A stretch of DNA of 16,114 nt from Lachnospiraceae bacterium (GCA_017477005.1 JAFUXY010000354.1:1-16114), one strand, 5' to 3'; positions 1 to 8,503 are shown, counted from the stretch's first letter. Program-made: numbers and translations. Notes: generated by a model from the sequence alone, not told the origin.

Positions 1-732
1 AAACTGCCGCGAGGCGAAGGGTACAAAGGCGGCGTCAAGCTGCCAGGAATCCTCGTCGATATCCAGAAGCACAAATCCCTTTTCTCCGCATTCGTGAAAA
101 TTCCGCCCCTCGAGGCAGCCGGGATAGCAGCATACGCCCCGCTCGTCCAGACGGCCGAATTTGTAGCTATGCACATGCCCCAGCGCCAGATAATCGATGA
201 ACTTTCCCTTGAATTGCGAGAGCTGGATACTGTGTGTCCGGTCTCTGCCGACATATCCGGGCTCCTGTCCGTGCAGAGTGACGATATTAAATTTGGATTC
301 ATCTAATATCAGATTCACCGACATGGTCTTGACATTCTCTTCGGTGATTTCCCGCCCGGAGATCACAATATTGCCGTACTCATAGGTCGTCCACTCTTCT
401 TCAAACATCCTTAAATTTTTCGGAAGTTCTTCTTCCGGTATATCGCTCAGGAAATCATTCTTTCCATGATTCCCCTTCAGATACAGAAAGTCGATGTCCG
501 GATGCTGGACAATCTCTTCAAACACCCGCCGTCTTGCGCTTTTCCGGATATGGGGCTTGTCAAACAGATCCCCGGAAATCAAAATGACAGAGACCTTCTG
601 CTCTTCGGCATACGCCACCATCCGCGAGAAAGTCTCCAGCATTTCCAGCCTCCGCTCCCTGGTTTGTTCGGGGCTCAGGCTGCTCTCAATTTTCGAATCC
701 AAATGCAGATCCGCTACATGTATAATTTTCAT
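1..732 (-). CDS. SbcD/Mre11-like metallophosphoesterase (3' part off the left edge)
   Basis: Calcineurin-like phosphoesterase of the DNA-repair exonuclease group (SbcD/YhaO-like), cytoplasmic. 244 codons are visible and the frame is open to base 1, so the C-terminus is missing. The family's metal-site motifs appear in order: D8-x-H10 (ADLHLD), G54-D55 in GDLFDKP, G87-N88-H89 in GNHG, H154 in TLHGQ and G185-H-V-H188. The usual aspartate after GNH is replaced by glycine (GNHGKND), a small deviation. The ATG at 730-732 follows an AGGAAGGG ribosome binding site. It lies 48 bases after the GH13 gene, on the same strand, so it is probably the distal part of the hup-ftsH operon. In this family the next gene is often an SMC-like ATPase (SbcC/YhaN); that would lie outside the window. 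A nuclease role is family knowledge; the exact substrate cannot be read here. Confidence 0.85.
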   Translation of the reverse strand, partial: MKIIHVADLHLDSKIESSLSPEQTRERRLEMLETFSRMVAYAEEQKVSVILISGDLFDKPHIRKSARRRVFEEIVQHPDIDFLYLKGNHGKNDFLSDIPEEELPKNLRMFEEEWTTYEYGNIVISGREITEENVKTMSVNLILDESKFNIVTLHGQEPGYVGRDRTHSIQLSQFKGKFIDYLALGHVHSYKFGRLDERGVCCYPGCLEGRNFHECGEKGFVLLDIDEDSWQLDAAFVPFASRQF

Positions 733-780
733 AACCCTTCCTAATTCGAAATATGGCAACGGTTCAGATAATCGAAACCG

Positions 781-2817
781 CTACGAAATATGTCTCAACA
801 CCACCGACGTATAGGGCTTCAGGGACATCACCAGCCGACCGCCCTCTACCGCACGCTCGATGGGCATGATCGAATGCCCGCTTCGATATACAACAAGCAC
901 CTGCTGAATCGTACAATTCCACGGTACGTCCGCCTGCCAGACCGGGAGCGCGACCTCGATCGAATCGCCCCCGCTGTTGATCGCCACGATCACCTGTTCC
1001 TTGCTCGTGAATCGGGCATAGCTCACCAAATGGCGCCCGGTCTCCAAAAACATGAACGATCCAAGCCGCAGCGCCTCGCTCTTGCGATGCAAAAAGATCA
1101 CATCCCGGTGGAAATCGATCAAATCCGTCCGCTCCTTGCCCCACGGATAGGTGCGGCGGTTGTCCGGATCGGTGAAGCCCACCTGCCCCGCCTCGTCCGC
1201 ATAATAAATCGTCGGCGCGCCGGGCCAGGTCAGCTGCATGACCACGGCCTCTTTGAGAATGGCGATATCAATGTCCTCGGAAGCCGCCTGCGAGCCAAGC
1301 TGCGCCACCCGCCCTACCTTGTGATTTGTCCGTGTCAAAAACCGCGAATGATCGTGGTTGGAAAGCTCGTTCATGGCGCAGTAGAGAGACGGCGTCATGA
1401 ACATCGACATACAGTGTCGCATGGTCATCTCAAACCGCTTTCCATCCCCCACCGCATCCCATTCAAAGCGGTCGGAATGCTTCTCCATCCCTGTGAAAAA
1501 GAACGAAACAGGCTCCATGAACGCATCATAATTCATGATCGTGTCCCATTCCTTGCCGGACAGCCAGCTTCTCGCATCTCCATAATGCTCCGCCAGGATC
1601 ACTGCCTGGGGATTGGCTGTCTTCACGGCCTTTCGGAACCGATTCCAGAACTGGTGGTTGAACTCCTCGGAATGCCCGAGATCCGCCGCCACATCCAGCC
1701 TCCATCCGTCGCAATTGTACGGCGGTGACACCCATTTGGCCGCCACCTGCAGCACATAGTCGCACAGGCTTTCGCTGTTTTCATAATTCAGCTTCGGAAG
1801 CGTATCGTGCCCCCACCACCCATCATAGGAGCCGTTGTACGGCCAGTCCTTGTCGTTGTAAAAATGGAAGAAATCCCGGTAGGGACTCTCCTCTGAAATA
1901 TACGCCCCGGGTGGATAGCCCGGCTCATGCTCGTAGAGCTTCTCCCTGTCCAGCCACTTGTTGAACGAACCGCAGTGATTGAAGACCCCGTCCAAGATCA
2001 CGCGGATTCCTTTTCGATGCGCCTCGGCTACAAAGTCCGCAAAGAACTGGTTCGAAGCCTCCAGATTCGCCTTGTCCGTCACCCGACGGATGTACTTTGT
2101 CGCATGGGAATTGTCGCCGTCTCCCTCCTGCAGCAGCTCTCCGCCATCGTGGACGATCTTGCCGAAATGCGGATCAATATAATCATAATCCTGGGTGTCG
2201 TACTTGTGGTTGGAGGGCGAGACGAAGATCGGATTGAAATAGATCACCTCCACGCCCAGACTCTTGAGATAATTCAACTTCTGCCGAACGCCCTCCAAGT
2301 CCCCGCCGTAGAACTCCGTCACGTCGAATTCCTTCGGAAACCGATCCCACTGCTCCACATGGTGGACATGGCCGGAAATATAGTTGTACTCGTCCGTCTC
2401 GACGCTGTTGGTCGGATCTCCGCAGAAAAACCGATCCACGAGGATCTGATACATGACCGCGCCCTTCGCCCAATCCGGCACCGAAAAGCCCGGCGCAATG
2501 CAAAAACGATAGGTCGGACGCACATCCTCCGAGACACCGAATCGATCCAGATACACAATCTCCGGACCACTTTGAATTTCAAAATAATAGATAAACGAGT
2601 CCTCGTTCATACGGACTGTCGTTTTGTAATAATCAAAACGGTCGTCTGTACGATATTTCAGCATGACCACGCGGTCGTCCCCTTCCGTGCGCAGACAGGC
2701 ACTCGTCACATCGTCCTTTGCGGTTCGCAAAATAATATGAACCGACTCCCCCGGCATAGGCTCTGTCGGAATACGATACTCCGCTGTTCCATCTGAAAAA
2801 ATCGCCTCTCGATTCAT
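781..2817 (-). CDS. Intracellular GH13 alpha-amylase-family hydrolase (neopullulanase/cyclomaltodextrinase-like)
   Basis: Retaining alpha-glucan hydrolase, probably acting on maltodextrins or cyclodextrins in the cytoplasm, since no signal peptide is present. Length 678 residues. An N-terminal beta-sandwich of about 110 residues resembles the CBM34-type domain of GH13_20 enzymes. The TIM barrel starts near residue 115 (GAVMYQILVDRF). Region I is DGVFNH (D276, H281), the nucleophile is D375 in GWRLDVAADL, the acid/base is E410 in ILAEH, and the third carboxylate is D489 in SNHD. All catalytic residues are therefore present. A GTG at 2842-2844 would extend the protein by nine residues and overlap the ftsH stop, but the ATG at 2815-2817 has AGAAGGG (2824-2830) at ideal spacing, so I chose it. 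It follows ftsH by 23 bases. The exact specificity (neopullulanase, cyclomaltodextrinase or maltogenic amylase) is not resolvable by eye. Confidence 0.9.
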   Translation of the reverse strand: MNREAIFSDGTAEYRIPTEPMPGESVHIILRTAKDDVTSACLRTEGDDRVVMLKYRTDDRFDYYKTTVRMNEDSFIYYFEIQSGPEIVYLDRFGVSEDVRPTYRFCIAPGFSVPDWAKGAVMYQILVDRFFCGDPTNSVETDEYNYISGHVHHVEQWDRFPKEFDVTEFYGGDLEGVRQKLNYLKSLGVEVIYFNPIFVSPSNHKYDTQDYDYIDPHFGKIVHDGGELLQEGDGDNSHATKYIRRVTDKANLEASNQFFADFVAEAHRKGIRVILDGVFNHCGSFNKWLDREKLYEHEPGYPPGAYISEESPYRDFFHFYNDKDWPYNGSYDGWWGHDTLPKLNYENSESLCDYVLQVAAKWVSPPYNCDGWRLDVAADLGHSEEFNHQFWNRFRKAVKTANPQAVILAEHYGDARSWLSGKEWDTIMNYDAFMEPVSFFFTGMEKHSDRFEWDAVGDGKRFEMTMRHCMSMFMTPSLYCAMNELSNHDHSRFLTRTNHKVGRVAQLGSQAASEDIDIAILKEAVVMQLTWPGAPTIYYADEAGQVGFTDPDNRRTYPWGKERTDLIDFHRDVIFLHRKSEALRLGSFMFLETGRHLVSYARFTSKEQVIVAINSGGDSIEVALPVWQADVPWNCTIQQVLVVYRSGHSIMPIERAVEGGRLVMSLKPYTSVVLRHIS

Positions 2818-2840
2818 ATGATTCCCTTCTAGTTCCTGGC

Positions 2841-4724
2841 TCACATGTCTTCTACGCGAACCCCCTCTGATTCCAAAACATCCTCTGCCTTCACGAACAC
2901 CTCATCGCCGAACAGCGCTTCAAACTCGCTGCGCCCGATCTTTTCCTTTTCCAACAGCAATGCGGCCGCCCTGTGCAGCACATCCTCGTGCGCCTGAATC
3001 AACTCCCTCGCCTTGTCGTAGCATTCTTCTACGATGCGCTTGACCTCACCATCGATGGTCGCGGCAATATCCTCGCCGTACCCCCGTATGTGGCCATAAT
3101 CACGCCCCAAAAACACCTCTTCCTCGTCCTGCACATACGAAATTGGCCCGATCGCCGAAGAAAAGCCGTATTTCGTCACCATCTCCCTGGCCGAACGCGT
3201 CGCTTTTTTCAGGTCGCTCGATGCGCCAGTGGTAATATCGTCCAAGATCAGCTCTTCTGCGACCCTGCCCCCCAAAGAGACGATGATATCCTGCAGCATC
3301 TTCCCCTTGGTGTTGAACATATCGTCGTTTTCCGGCAGCGGCATCGTGTATCCGGCCGCGCCCATACCTGTCGGGATGATCGACACCGAATACACCGGTC
3401 CCACATCGGGCAGCACATGGAAGAGGATCGCATGCCCGGCTTCATGGTAGGCGGTAATCCGCTTTTCTTTCTCGCTGATGATCTTGCTCCGCTTCTCAGT
3501 ACCGATACCCACCTTCACGAACGACTGCCGGATATCGGCCTGCTCGATGAAATGGCGGCTATCCTTGGCCGTGCGAATTGCGGCCTCATTCAACAAGTTC
3601 TCCAGATCCGCCCCGGTGAAACCCGCCGTCGTCTGCGCGATCTGCTTCAGATCCACGTCGTCCGACAGACGCTTGTTTTTTGCATGGACATTTAATATCT
3701 CTTCGCGTCCTACCACATCCGGCCGTCCCACGAATACCTTTCGGTCGAACCGTCCCGGCCGCATGATCGCAGGATCCAATATATCGACCCGGTTGGTCGC
3801 CGCCATCACGATGATTCCCTCATTGTCGCTGAAGCCGTCCATCTCGACCAGCATTTGGTTGAGCGTCTGTTCCCGTTCATCGTGTCCGCCGCCCATACCG
3901 GAGCCCCGCCGCCTCGCCACAGCGTCGATCTCGTCAATGAACACAATACAGGGCTTCCTCGCCTTGGCCTCTTTGAAAAGGTCGCGAACCCGCGAAGCGC
4001 CCACGCCCACAAACATTTCCACAAAATCCGATCCGGAGATGGAGAAAAACGGCACGCCCGCTTCTCCCGCTACGGCCTTTCCCAACAGCGTCTTTCCAGT
4101 ACCGGGAGGCCCGACCAGCAGCAGCCCCTTCGGAATCCGTGCGCCGATCTGCGTGTACTTGTCCGGAGACTTCAGAAAATCCACAATCTCCCAAAGCTCC
4201 TCCTTCTCCTCCATCAAGCCTGCCACGTCCGAAAACCGGATATCCACCTCGTCCCGATCCGTAATCCTCGCCTGACTGCGACCAAAATTCATCATCCGGT
4301 TGTCTCTGGTTGCACCTGCGGACATGGCCTGCCCCATCTGCCCGTTCATCATGATCATGAACAGGATGAACAGAGCGGCCACCACGATGATCACCGGCAG
4401 CATATCCTGTACCCACTGATTCTGGGGTACATTGTTCATCGAATACGGAACGCCCGCCGCGACAAGCTGGTCCTGAAGGAGATTCACATCCGATACATAG
4501 AGCGTGAATTCCGCCTCCTGATCCTTGATCTTGATATGCGCCGCCCCCGTTGGTACCTGCTCATTTTGGTCGATGACGACCGAGATCACCTCCCCCTCCG
4601 CAATCGCCGCATCCAACTGACCCTGCGTATACGTCGGCCCAGGATTGGCGGAGAAATACAGCCAAAAAAAGATGATCATGATCATCAGCAAAATATAGAA
4701 ACCAAATCCACTTCCCTGTCTCAA
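2841..4724 (-). CDS. ftsH: ATP-dependent zinc metalloprotease FtsH
   Basis: Membrane-anchored AAA+ protease that degrades misfolded membrane proteins and regulatory proteins. 627 residues, a normal length. Membrane segments are at about 9-26 and 109-126, with a small extracytoplasmic domain between them. Walker A is GPPGTGKT (205-212), the pore loop is FVEMFVGVG (from 234), Walker B is IVFIDEID (260-267), and the second region of homology is MAATNR...RPGRFDR (307-328). The zinc site is HEAGH (427-431), with D504 in TTGASSD as the likely third ligand. The start is a TTG at 4722-4724, placed seven bases after a GGAGG site at 4732-4736. No ATG lies near that site; the first in-frame ATGs are inside the first membrane segment. 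It lies 46 bases after hpt, as in the widespread Firmicutes tilS-hpt-ftsH cluster. Confidence 0.98.
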   Translation of the reverse strand: MRQGSGFGFYILLMIMIIFFWLYFSANPGPTYTQGQLDAAIAEGEVISVVIDQNEQVPTGAAHIKIKDQEAEFTLYVSDVNLLQDQLVAAGVPYSMNNVPQNQWVQDMLPVIIVVAALFILFMIMMNGQMGQAMSAGATRDNRMMNFGRSQARITDRDEVDIRFSDVAGLMEEKEELWEIVDFLKSPDKYTQIGARIPKGLLLVGPPGTGKTLLGKAVAGEAGVPFFSISGSDFVEMFVGVGASRVRDLFKEAKARKPCIVFIDEIDAVARRRGSGMGGGHDEREQTLNQMLVEMDGFSDNEGIIVMAATNRVDILDPAIMRPGRFDRKVFVGRPDVVGREEILNVHAKNKRLSDDVDLKQIAQTTAGFTGADLENLLNEAAIRTAKDSRHFIEQADIRQSFVKVGIGTEKRSKIISEKEKRITAYHEAGHAILFHVLPDVGPVYSVSIIPTGMGAAGYTMPLPENDDMFNTKGKMLQDIIVSLGGRVAEELILDDITTGASSDLKKATRSAREMVTKYGFSSAIGPISYVQDEEEVFLGRDYGHIRGYGEDIAATIDGEVKRIVEECYDKARELIQAHEDVLHRAAALLLEKEKIGRSEFEALFGDEVFVKAEDVLESEGVRVEDM

Positions 4725-4731
4725 AAACGAT

Positions 4732-4736
4732 CCTCC
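4732..4736 (-). promoter_or_regulatory. Ribosome binding site that fixes the ftsH TTG start
   Basis: The minus strand reads GGAGGATCGTTTTTG: a full GGAGG seven bases before a TTG codon in frame with FtsH. The next in-frame methionines lie inside the first membrane helix and have no comparable site. Confidence 0.75.
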
Positions 4737-4770
4737 GATCGCAACGCCACGAAAGGCATTGCCTAAAACC

Positions 4771-5295
4771 TCAATCCGACTCCAACACGCCTATGTAGGG
4801 CAGATTGCGATACTTTTGGTCGAAATCCAGCCCATAACCGATCACAAACAAATTCGGAACGGCAAATCCCACATAATCCACCGCCACATCCACCTCTCTG
4901 CGATCCGGCTTGTCCAAAAGCGTCGCCACGCGCACGGATTTTGCACCCCTGTCCTTGAACAGCGAAAGCAACGCCTGCAGCGTATGTCCCGAGTCCACGA
5001 TATCATCCACGATGATCACATGCCGCCCCTCCATAGAAAGCTCCACGTCGAGGTCGAACTTCACCTTGCCCGAAGAGGCTGTGCCGCTGCCGTAGCTCGA
5101 CGCTTTGACAAAATCCAGCGTCAGCGGCAGATCGATCCGTTTCGCCAGATCGCAGGCGAAAAAGCACGATCCCCTCAGCGTACAGACCAAAAACACGCTC
5201 TCTCCCTTGTAGTCCTCAGTAATCTGCTGCCCCATCTGGGCAATCCGTTGCGCAATCTCTTCCTCCGGCAGCAAAACACGGATATTTTTGCTCAT
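4771..5295 (-). CDS. hpt: Hypoxanthine phosphoribosyltransferase
   Basis: Purine salvage enzyme that transfers ribose-5-phosphate from PRPP to hypoxanthine (and usually guanine), giving IMP or GMP. 174 residues, normal for the bacterial enzyme. The PRPP-binding motif [13 protein letters not shown] lies at 93-105, the early loop CTLRGSCFF at 38-46, and a C-terminal segment with [17 protein letters not shown] is typical of bacterial Hpt. The ATG at 5293-5295 is preceded by AGGAAGGA, which overlaps the tilS stop region, so translation is probably coupled to tilS. In Bacillus, HprT and TilS have been linked to control of ftsH; whether that applies here is only inference from the shared gene order. 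Confidence 0.97.
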   Translation of the reverse strand: MSKNIRVLLPEEEIAQRIAQMGQQITEDYKGESVFLVCTLRGSCFFACDLAKRIDLPLTLDFVKASSYGSGTASSGKVKFDLDVELSMEGRHVIIVDDIVDSGHTLQALLSLFKDRGAKSVRVATLLDKPDRREVDVAVDYVGFAVPNLFVIGYGLDFDQKYRNLPYIGVLESD

Positions 5296-5307
5296 GCTCC
5301 ATCCTTC

Positions 5308-6774
5308 CTAACCAATCCCAGCCCCATCCGCCATTTCGTCGCGGACGACGCTGCATGTCAATACCTGCACGGTGTCCTCATCCACAAAAAACAGAGGACA
5401 GTCACGCACCCCGACGACCCAGAAGATCTCATCCCTGGCCAAAACCACCGGAATCCGTTCCCGGCCTTCCCTCGGCACCTTTGCATCGATCAACAATCTT
5501 GCTATTTTTTTGTGCTTTCCGTCCTTGGAAATCGCTATGCGATCACCTGGTTTCGGAAAACGCACACATACTTTGTCTATTCTATCATAATTTACCCAAA
5601 TAGAAAAGAAATCTTTTTCCTTTCCTGTGTCAAAATCTCCTTTTCCGGGACAATTCCGGGCAAAATCCACGGAAAAACGTATTTTTTGCCTACCAAATAG
5701 CACTATTTTCGTCTCCCCAGGCTGCATTTTCGGAAGAAAAAACACCTCTCCGGCCGCTTTCTCTTTTATTTTTGGGTGCGAACTTCCTCGCCCCTTCCTC
5801 AAATACAGTTTTTCATAACCGCTTTCGACGAAATACTCTCCGGGAAGATCGATCCTTGCCCCTGCGCCGCCAGAGGCCAGACGAAGCGCCGCGCGCACCT
5901 GCCCAAACGAAACCTCCGGCGAACAGTCCGCCAGCCAACGATGCATCACCTCCCCGGCCAAGGCTGGAGAAAGCGACCGAAGCGCCGCCTTGTCGATCCC
6001 AGACTCTCCCCCGCTCCCTTCTATGGACAGGGCGTGTTCGCGAAGAAAGCCGTCCGCCTTCGCCTCCATAAAGTCCTTCACCTGCCCCATCGTCGCGGCC
6101 GTTTGCGCCATATGCGCCGCCGCCTGTGGGTTTGCCCGGGCAAGCATCGGCATTACCTGATTGCGGACAAAATTTCTGGCATAATCGTCGCTCGCATTGC
6201 TCGAATCCGTCCGCCAGCTCTGCCCGCAATCCCGCAGATACGCTTCGATCTCGGCCCGCGAAACACATAAAAGAGGACGAATGATCTCCGTGTCCTCCAA
6301 TTTCACTCTGGCTCGTATGCCGCAGAGCCCCGCCAGCCCCGTCCCCCGGACCAGGGACAACAGCATCGACTCCGCACAGTCGTCCCTGTGGTGCGCCAAA
6401 GCGACCTTCGCCGCCTTTTGGCCCTCCTTGGCATAATGCCAGTACAGCCGCCTGCGAACTATTCTCCCGGCCTCCTCGAGCCCGATTTTTTCTCTCCGGG
6501 CAAAAGCCGGGACATCCACTCGCTCCACATAGCAGCGGACGCCTCTACTCTCACAGAGCGAACGCACAAACCGCTCGTCCTCGTCCGCCTCCGCTCCCCG
6601 GATACCGTGGTGGATATGGAGGACTTCAAACGATAGCTCCCACTCCTTTGCCAGCCAATCCAGCAACAAAAAAAGACAGACGGAATCTGCTCCACCGGAA
6701 ACTCCCGCCAGCACGGAATCCCCCCGTTTCAGCATACCCTCTGTCTCTATAAAATCTCGGATCCTGCGTCTCAT
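5308..6774 (-). CDS. tilS: tRNA(Ile)-lysidine synthase TilS
   Basis: Modifies C34 of the CAU-anticodon isoleucine tRNA to lysidine using ATP and lysine, so that AUA codons are read as isoleucine; essential in most bacteria. 488 residues, at the long end of the family. The PP-loop ATP motif SGGADS is at 26-31, followed by the typical HHGIRGAEADEDERFV segment and ALAHHRDDCAES. A substrate-binding region follows, then a C-terminal domain from about residue 370 ending in FPKPGDRI and a PLFFVDED-type segment. The start ATG lies two bases after the stop of the division gene upstream and has no strong ribosome binding site, so coupling is likely. It ends 12 bases before hpt. Confidence 0.97.
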   Translation of the reverse strand: MRRRIRDFIETEGMLKRGDSVLAGVSGGADSVCLFLLLDWLAKEWELSFEVLHIHHGIRGAEADEDERFVRSLCESRGVRCYVERVDVPAFARREKIGLEEAGRIVRRRLYWHYAKEGQKAAKVALAHHRDDCAESMLLSLVRGTGLAGLCGIRARVKLEDTEIIRPLLCVSRAEIEAYLRDCGQSWRTDSSNASDDYARNFVRNQVMPMLARANPQAAAHMAQTAATMGQVKDFMEAKADGFLREHALSIEGSGGESGIDKAALRSLSPALAGEVMHRWLADCSPEVSFGQVRAALRLASGGAGARIDLPGEYFVESGYEKLYLRKGRGSSHPKIKEKAAGEVFFLPKMQPGETKIVLFGRQKIRFSVDFARNCPGKGDFDTGKEKDFFSIWVNYDRIDKVCVRFPKPGDRIAISKDGKHKKIARLLIDAKVPREGRERIPVVLARDEIFWVVGVRDCPLFFVDEDTVQVLTCSVVRDEMADGAGIG

Positions 6775-6776
6775 AA

Positions 6777-7073
6777 TCAGCGTTCTCGGAAAATAATCTC
6801 GTTGGGCGACACCAGACCCAGCTTGCTCTTTGCCATGTTCTTGGTGTACTCCTCCGATTTCGTATACGTCTCATAATCCGAGAGCTCTTTTTGCTTCTCC
6901 TGCTGCTCCGAAAGCTGCTGCTTCAGATCCGCCTCGCGGGAAGCATACTCCTCGCTCTTGTCGTAGAGCATCACGAGCTGAACCGTCATGAACGCAATCA
7001 AAAGCCCTATCATGAGTAGGAAATAAAGGCGGCCGGTCCGCCTTGTCTGTCTTTGACCTCTTATTTTTTTCAT
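6777..7073 (-). CDS. divIC: DivIC/FtsB-family septum formation protein
   Basis: Small bitopic cell-division protein. In this family it forms a coiled coil with FtsL and belongs to the FtsQ/DivIB-FtsB-FtsL complex that activates septal synthesis. 98 residues from the ATG at 7071-7073. A basic cytoplasmic tail (KKIRGQRQTRRTGR) is followed by one membrane helix (about residues 17-37) and a heptad-like coiled coil rich in E, Q, K and L (about 38-72). The close, SKLGLVSPNEIIF, matches the family's common ...lG.v.pgE.. ending. A GTG at 7115 would add 14 residues that look unlike the family. The ribosome binding site is weak for either start. The stop is two bases before tilS. Confidence 0.88.
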   Translation of the reverse strand: MKKIRGQRQTRRTGRLYFLLMIGLLIAFMTVQLVMLYDKSEEYASREADLKQQLSEQQEKQKELSDYETYTKSEEYTKNMAKSKLGLVSPNEIIFRER

Positions 7074-7186
7074 AAGCACACACACCAATGAATGCGGAAA
7101 CGCCCATTGAGGCACATTTGCCTATCGGTATTTCCCTTCACAAGAGGTTTGGAGTCCCCACAATTCCAAGCCCTGTTCCACTACGA

Positions 7187-7444
7187 TTACAATAGTTTGT
7201 ACAGTCCGGCGGCCTCCTCCTTCTTCGTCGTGTCCTTCAGCTCCAAAATCTCTGCCTTCACGACGCGATCCCCGAACACAATCTCCAAAACGTCTCCAAC
7301 CTTCACCTTCGTGGAGGGCTTCGCCGCATTGCCATTCACCAGGACTCTCCCGGCTTCACAGGCTTCTGCGGCGACCGTCCGACGCTTGATCAATCTGGAA
7401 ACCTTCAAAAATTTGTCGATCCTCATGCCCGATTCAGCCGACAT
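7187..7444 (-). CDS. rqcP: S4-domain RNA-binding protein RqcP (YabO)
   Basis: Small S4-fold RNA-binding protein. In Bacillus, RqcP works with RqcH in ribosome-associated quality control, helping add C-terminal alanine tails to stalled nascent chains on the 50S subunit. 85 residues as given. The S4 core MRIDKFLKVSRLIKRRT is followed by GRVLVNG and KVGDVLEI, all characteristic. Two starts are possible. The ATG at 7444 has AAGGA eight bases upstream and overlaps hup by 11 bases. The ATG at 7426 gives the family's usual MRIDKF start but has a poorer site. I kept the longer form. Gene order hup-rqcP is conserved in Firmicutes. Confidence 0.92.
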   Translation of the reverse strand: MSAESGMRIDKFLKVSRLIKRRTVAAEACEAGRVLVNGNAAKPSTKVKVGDVLEIVFGDRVVKAEILELKDTTKKEEAAGLYKLL

Positions 7445-7712
7445 TCACAGCATCCTTGAGCGCCTTGCCCGCCTTGAACTTCGGTGCCTTGGAAGCCGGA
7501 ATAATAATCTCTTCCTTGGTCTGCGGATTGCGTCCCTTTCTCTCGCCTCTCTCAGCCACCTCAAAGGTTCCAAATCCCACGAGCTGGATCTTCTCACCCT
7601 TCGAAAGCTCCTCGGCGATGATCTCTGTAAACGCTTTCAGTGCATTCTCGGCGTCCTTTCTCTGGAGTCCTGCCCTGTCCGCAATCGCTGAAACCAATTC
7701 TGTCCTGTTCAT
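7434..7712 (-). CDS. hup: HU-family nucleoid DNA-binding protein
   Basis: Histone-like dimeric protein that bends and compacts DNA. 92 residues, standard length. It starts MNRTELVSAIADRAGL and carries the family signature GFGTFEVAERGERKGRNP, followed by the DNA-binding beta arm and the closing ASKAPKFKAGKALKDAVN. The ribosome binding site GGGAGGAG lies just before the ATG. It is the first gene after a strong promoter and probably heads the operon running down to ftsH and beyond. Its stop lies inside the rqcP frame. Confidence 0.97.
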   Translation of the reverse strand: MNRTELVSAIADRAGLQRKDAENALKAFTEIIAEELSKGEKIQLVGFGTFEVAERGERKGRNPQTKEEIIIPASKAPKFKAGKALKDAVNVG

Positions 7713-7733
7713 AATACATTCTCCTCCCTAATC

Positions 7734-7760
7734 AGCACTTTGTGTATCTCATACAGTGCT
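7734..7760 (-). other. Hairpin in the hup 5' untranslated leader
   Basis: The 27 bases start AGCACT and end AGTGCT, giving six base pairs, then one mismatch and about four more pairs (one a G:T wobble) around a short loop. It lies between the expected transcription start (about 7788) and the ribosome binding site. No T tract follows, so it is not an intrinsic terminator. It may stabilise the mRNA or bind a regulator; no function can be assigned. Confidence 0.5.
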
Positions 7761-7795
7761 TTCGCATTTTCTAATAAAGCGCAAATTGTTTCTAC

Positions 7796-7823
7796 ATTAT
7801 AAAGGTTTTGTGGGTTTTGTCAA
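7796..7823 (-). promoter_or_regulatory. Sigma-A-type promoter of hup and the downstream operon
   Basis: On the minus strand a perfect TTGACA (7818-7823) and a perfect TATAAT (7796-7801) are separated by 16 bases. This is the strongest promoter-like sequence in the window and leaves a leader of about 75 bases before hup. A strong promoter fits the abundance of HU. Confidence 0.85.
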
Positions 7824-7832
7824 GCATATATC

Positions 7833-8343
7833 GTGGAATTGACAGACCTATCTCATTATTCGAAAGAGAACGAGGGCTACTTTCCCCGTTTTGCATTTAT
7901 CGAATCGCTCAAGAAAAGTCTGGACGGCATAGAAAACCTCAGGAAGATCCGGGGAAAACGCCATTATTGGAATTTTGAAAGGCTGCCAGGATCTGGTATT
8001 TCGTATCTCTTCTGTGGGTTTTGACTGGTATCCCACCATTTGCAGATTTGTCAGACAGACGAAGCTGTACACAAAAACAGTAACAATCGTGCGAGACGCA
8101 GAATCGACGGGCATGGGCAATGCGTGTTATCTTTCACTGGACGGAATAAACAGGTACGACAAAATGCCTAAAGCCGTTTTTTTGCAAGAAGCAAAGGATG
8201 GCATGGGAAAATGCGTTGGTGAGGGGATAATGCTCATTTATCTGATTGATCTGGAAGACACATGGAACATTTTCTCATCCGACTCTCCGACAAAGGTTAA
8301 ACAGATAGAAATAGTTTGCCCAGTTTGTCCCTATTTTTCATAG
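7833..8343 (+). pseudogene. Unrecognised frame, possibly frameshifted remnant
   Basis: I do not recognise this. Two overlapping plus-strand frames lie here: 7833-8024 (GTG start, 63 residues) and 7975-8343 (TTG start, 122 residues), offset by one base. Joined by a frameshift near 7980-8020 they would give one protein of about 165 residues. The second frame has plausible composition (for example RFVRQTKLYTKTVTIVRDAE and GEGIMLIYLIDLEDTW). Neither start has a convincing ribosome binding site, and the 5' end abuts the hup promoter. The DNA is more AT-rich than its neighbours. The stop at 8341-8343 runs into the convergent toxin remnant. It could be a decayed acquired gene or chance open frames. 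Nothing else is visible in 7833-8330. Confidence 0.3.
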
Positions 8344-8502
8344 TCCTGCAAATCATGGAAAATGTAGTCCACAAACACGGTATCACCGTCCGTATGGAAT
8401 AGCATGACATAGTTGTGGCGGCGCAAGTGGATTTTCTTAATGCCCCGTTTCGCCAAACGGGGATTGTCCGACTGCTTTATGTCGAACTCGATATTTTTTC
8501 AT
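8331..8502 (-). pseudogene. Truncated RelE/ParE-like toxin gene
   Basis: The minus-strand frame from 8489 to the stop at 8331-8333 encodes 52 residues, EFDIKQ...KRGIKKIHLRRHNYVMLFH...DTVFVDYIFHDLQDYEK. I recognise this as the C-terminal half of a RelE/ParE-superfamily toxin of the type common in gut Clostridia. The family is usually about 100 residues, so roughly the first half is missing. An ATG at 8500-8502, one base after the antitoxin stop, starts MKKYRVR but is in a different frame and stops after 21 codons. Removing one A from the A6 run just after that ATG would give MKN-IEFDIKQ and join the start to the toxin frame. The antitoxin upstream appears intact, as expected of a decayed pair. 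Confidence 0.6.
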
Positions 8503-8503
8503 C

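Noticed and set aside
790..2796. Long open frames on the plus strand opposite the GH13 gene
   Set aside because: They mirror a gene with all catalytic motifs intact, lack ribosome binding sites and have low-complexity His/Arg-rich products; they are shadows of codon bias.
3855..5700. Open frames of about 300 codons on the plus strand opposite ftsH, hpt and tilS
   Set aside because: The opposite strand carries unmistakable conserved genes; these frames run across gene boundaries and resemble no protein.
7848..8120. 90-codon minus-strand frame in the islet
   Set aside because: No ribosome binding site, composition unlike a protein, and it ends close to the hup promoter; the plus-strand frames are more plausible, though also weak.
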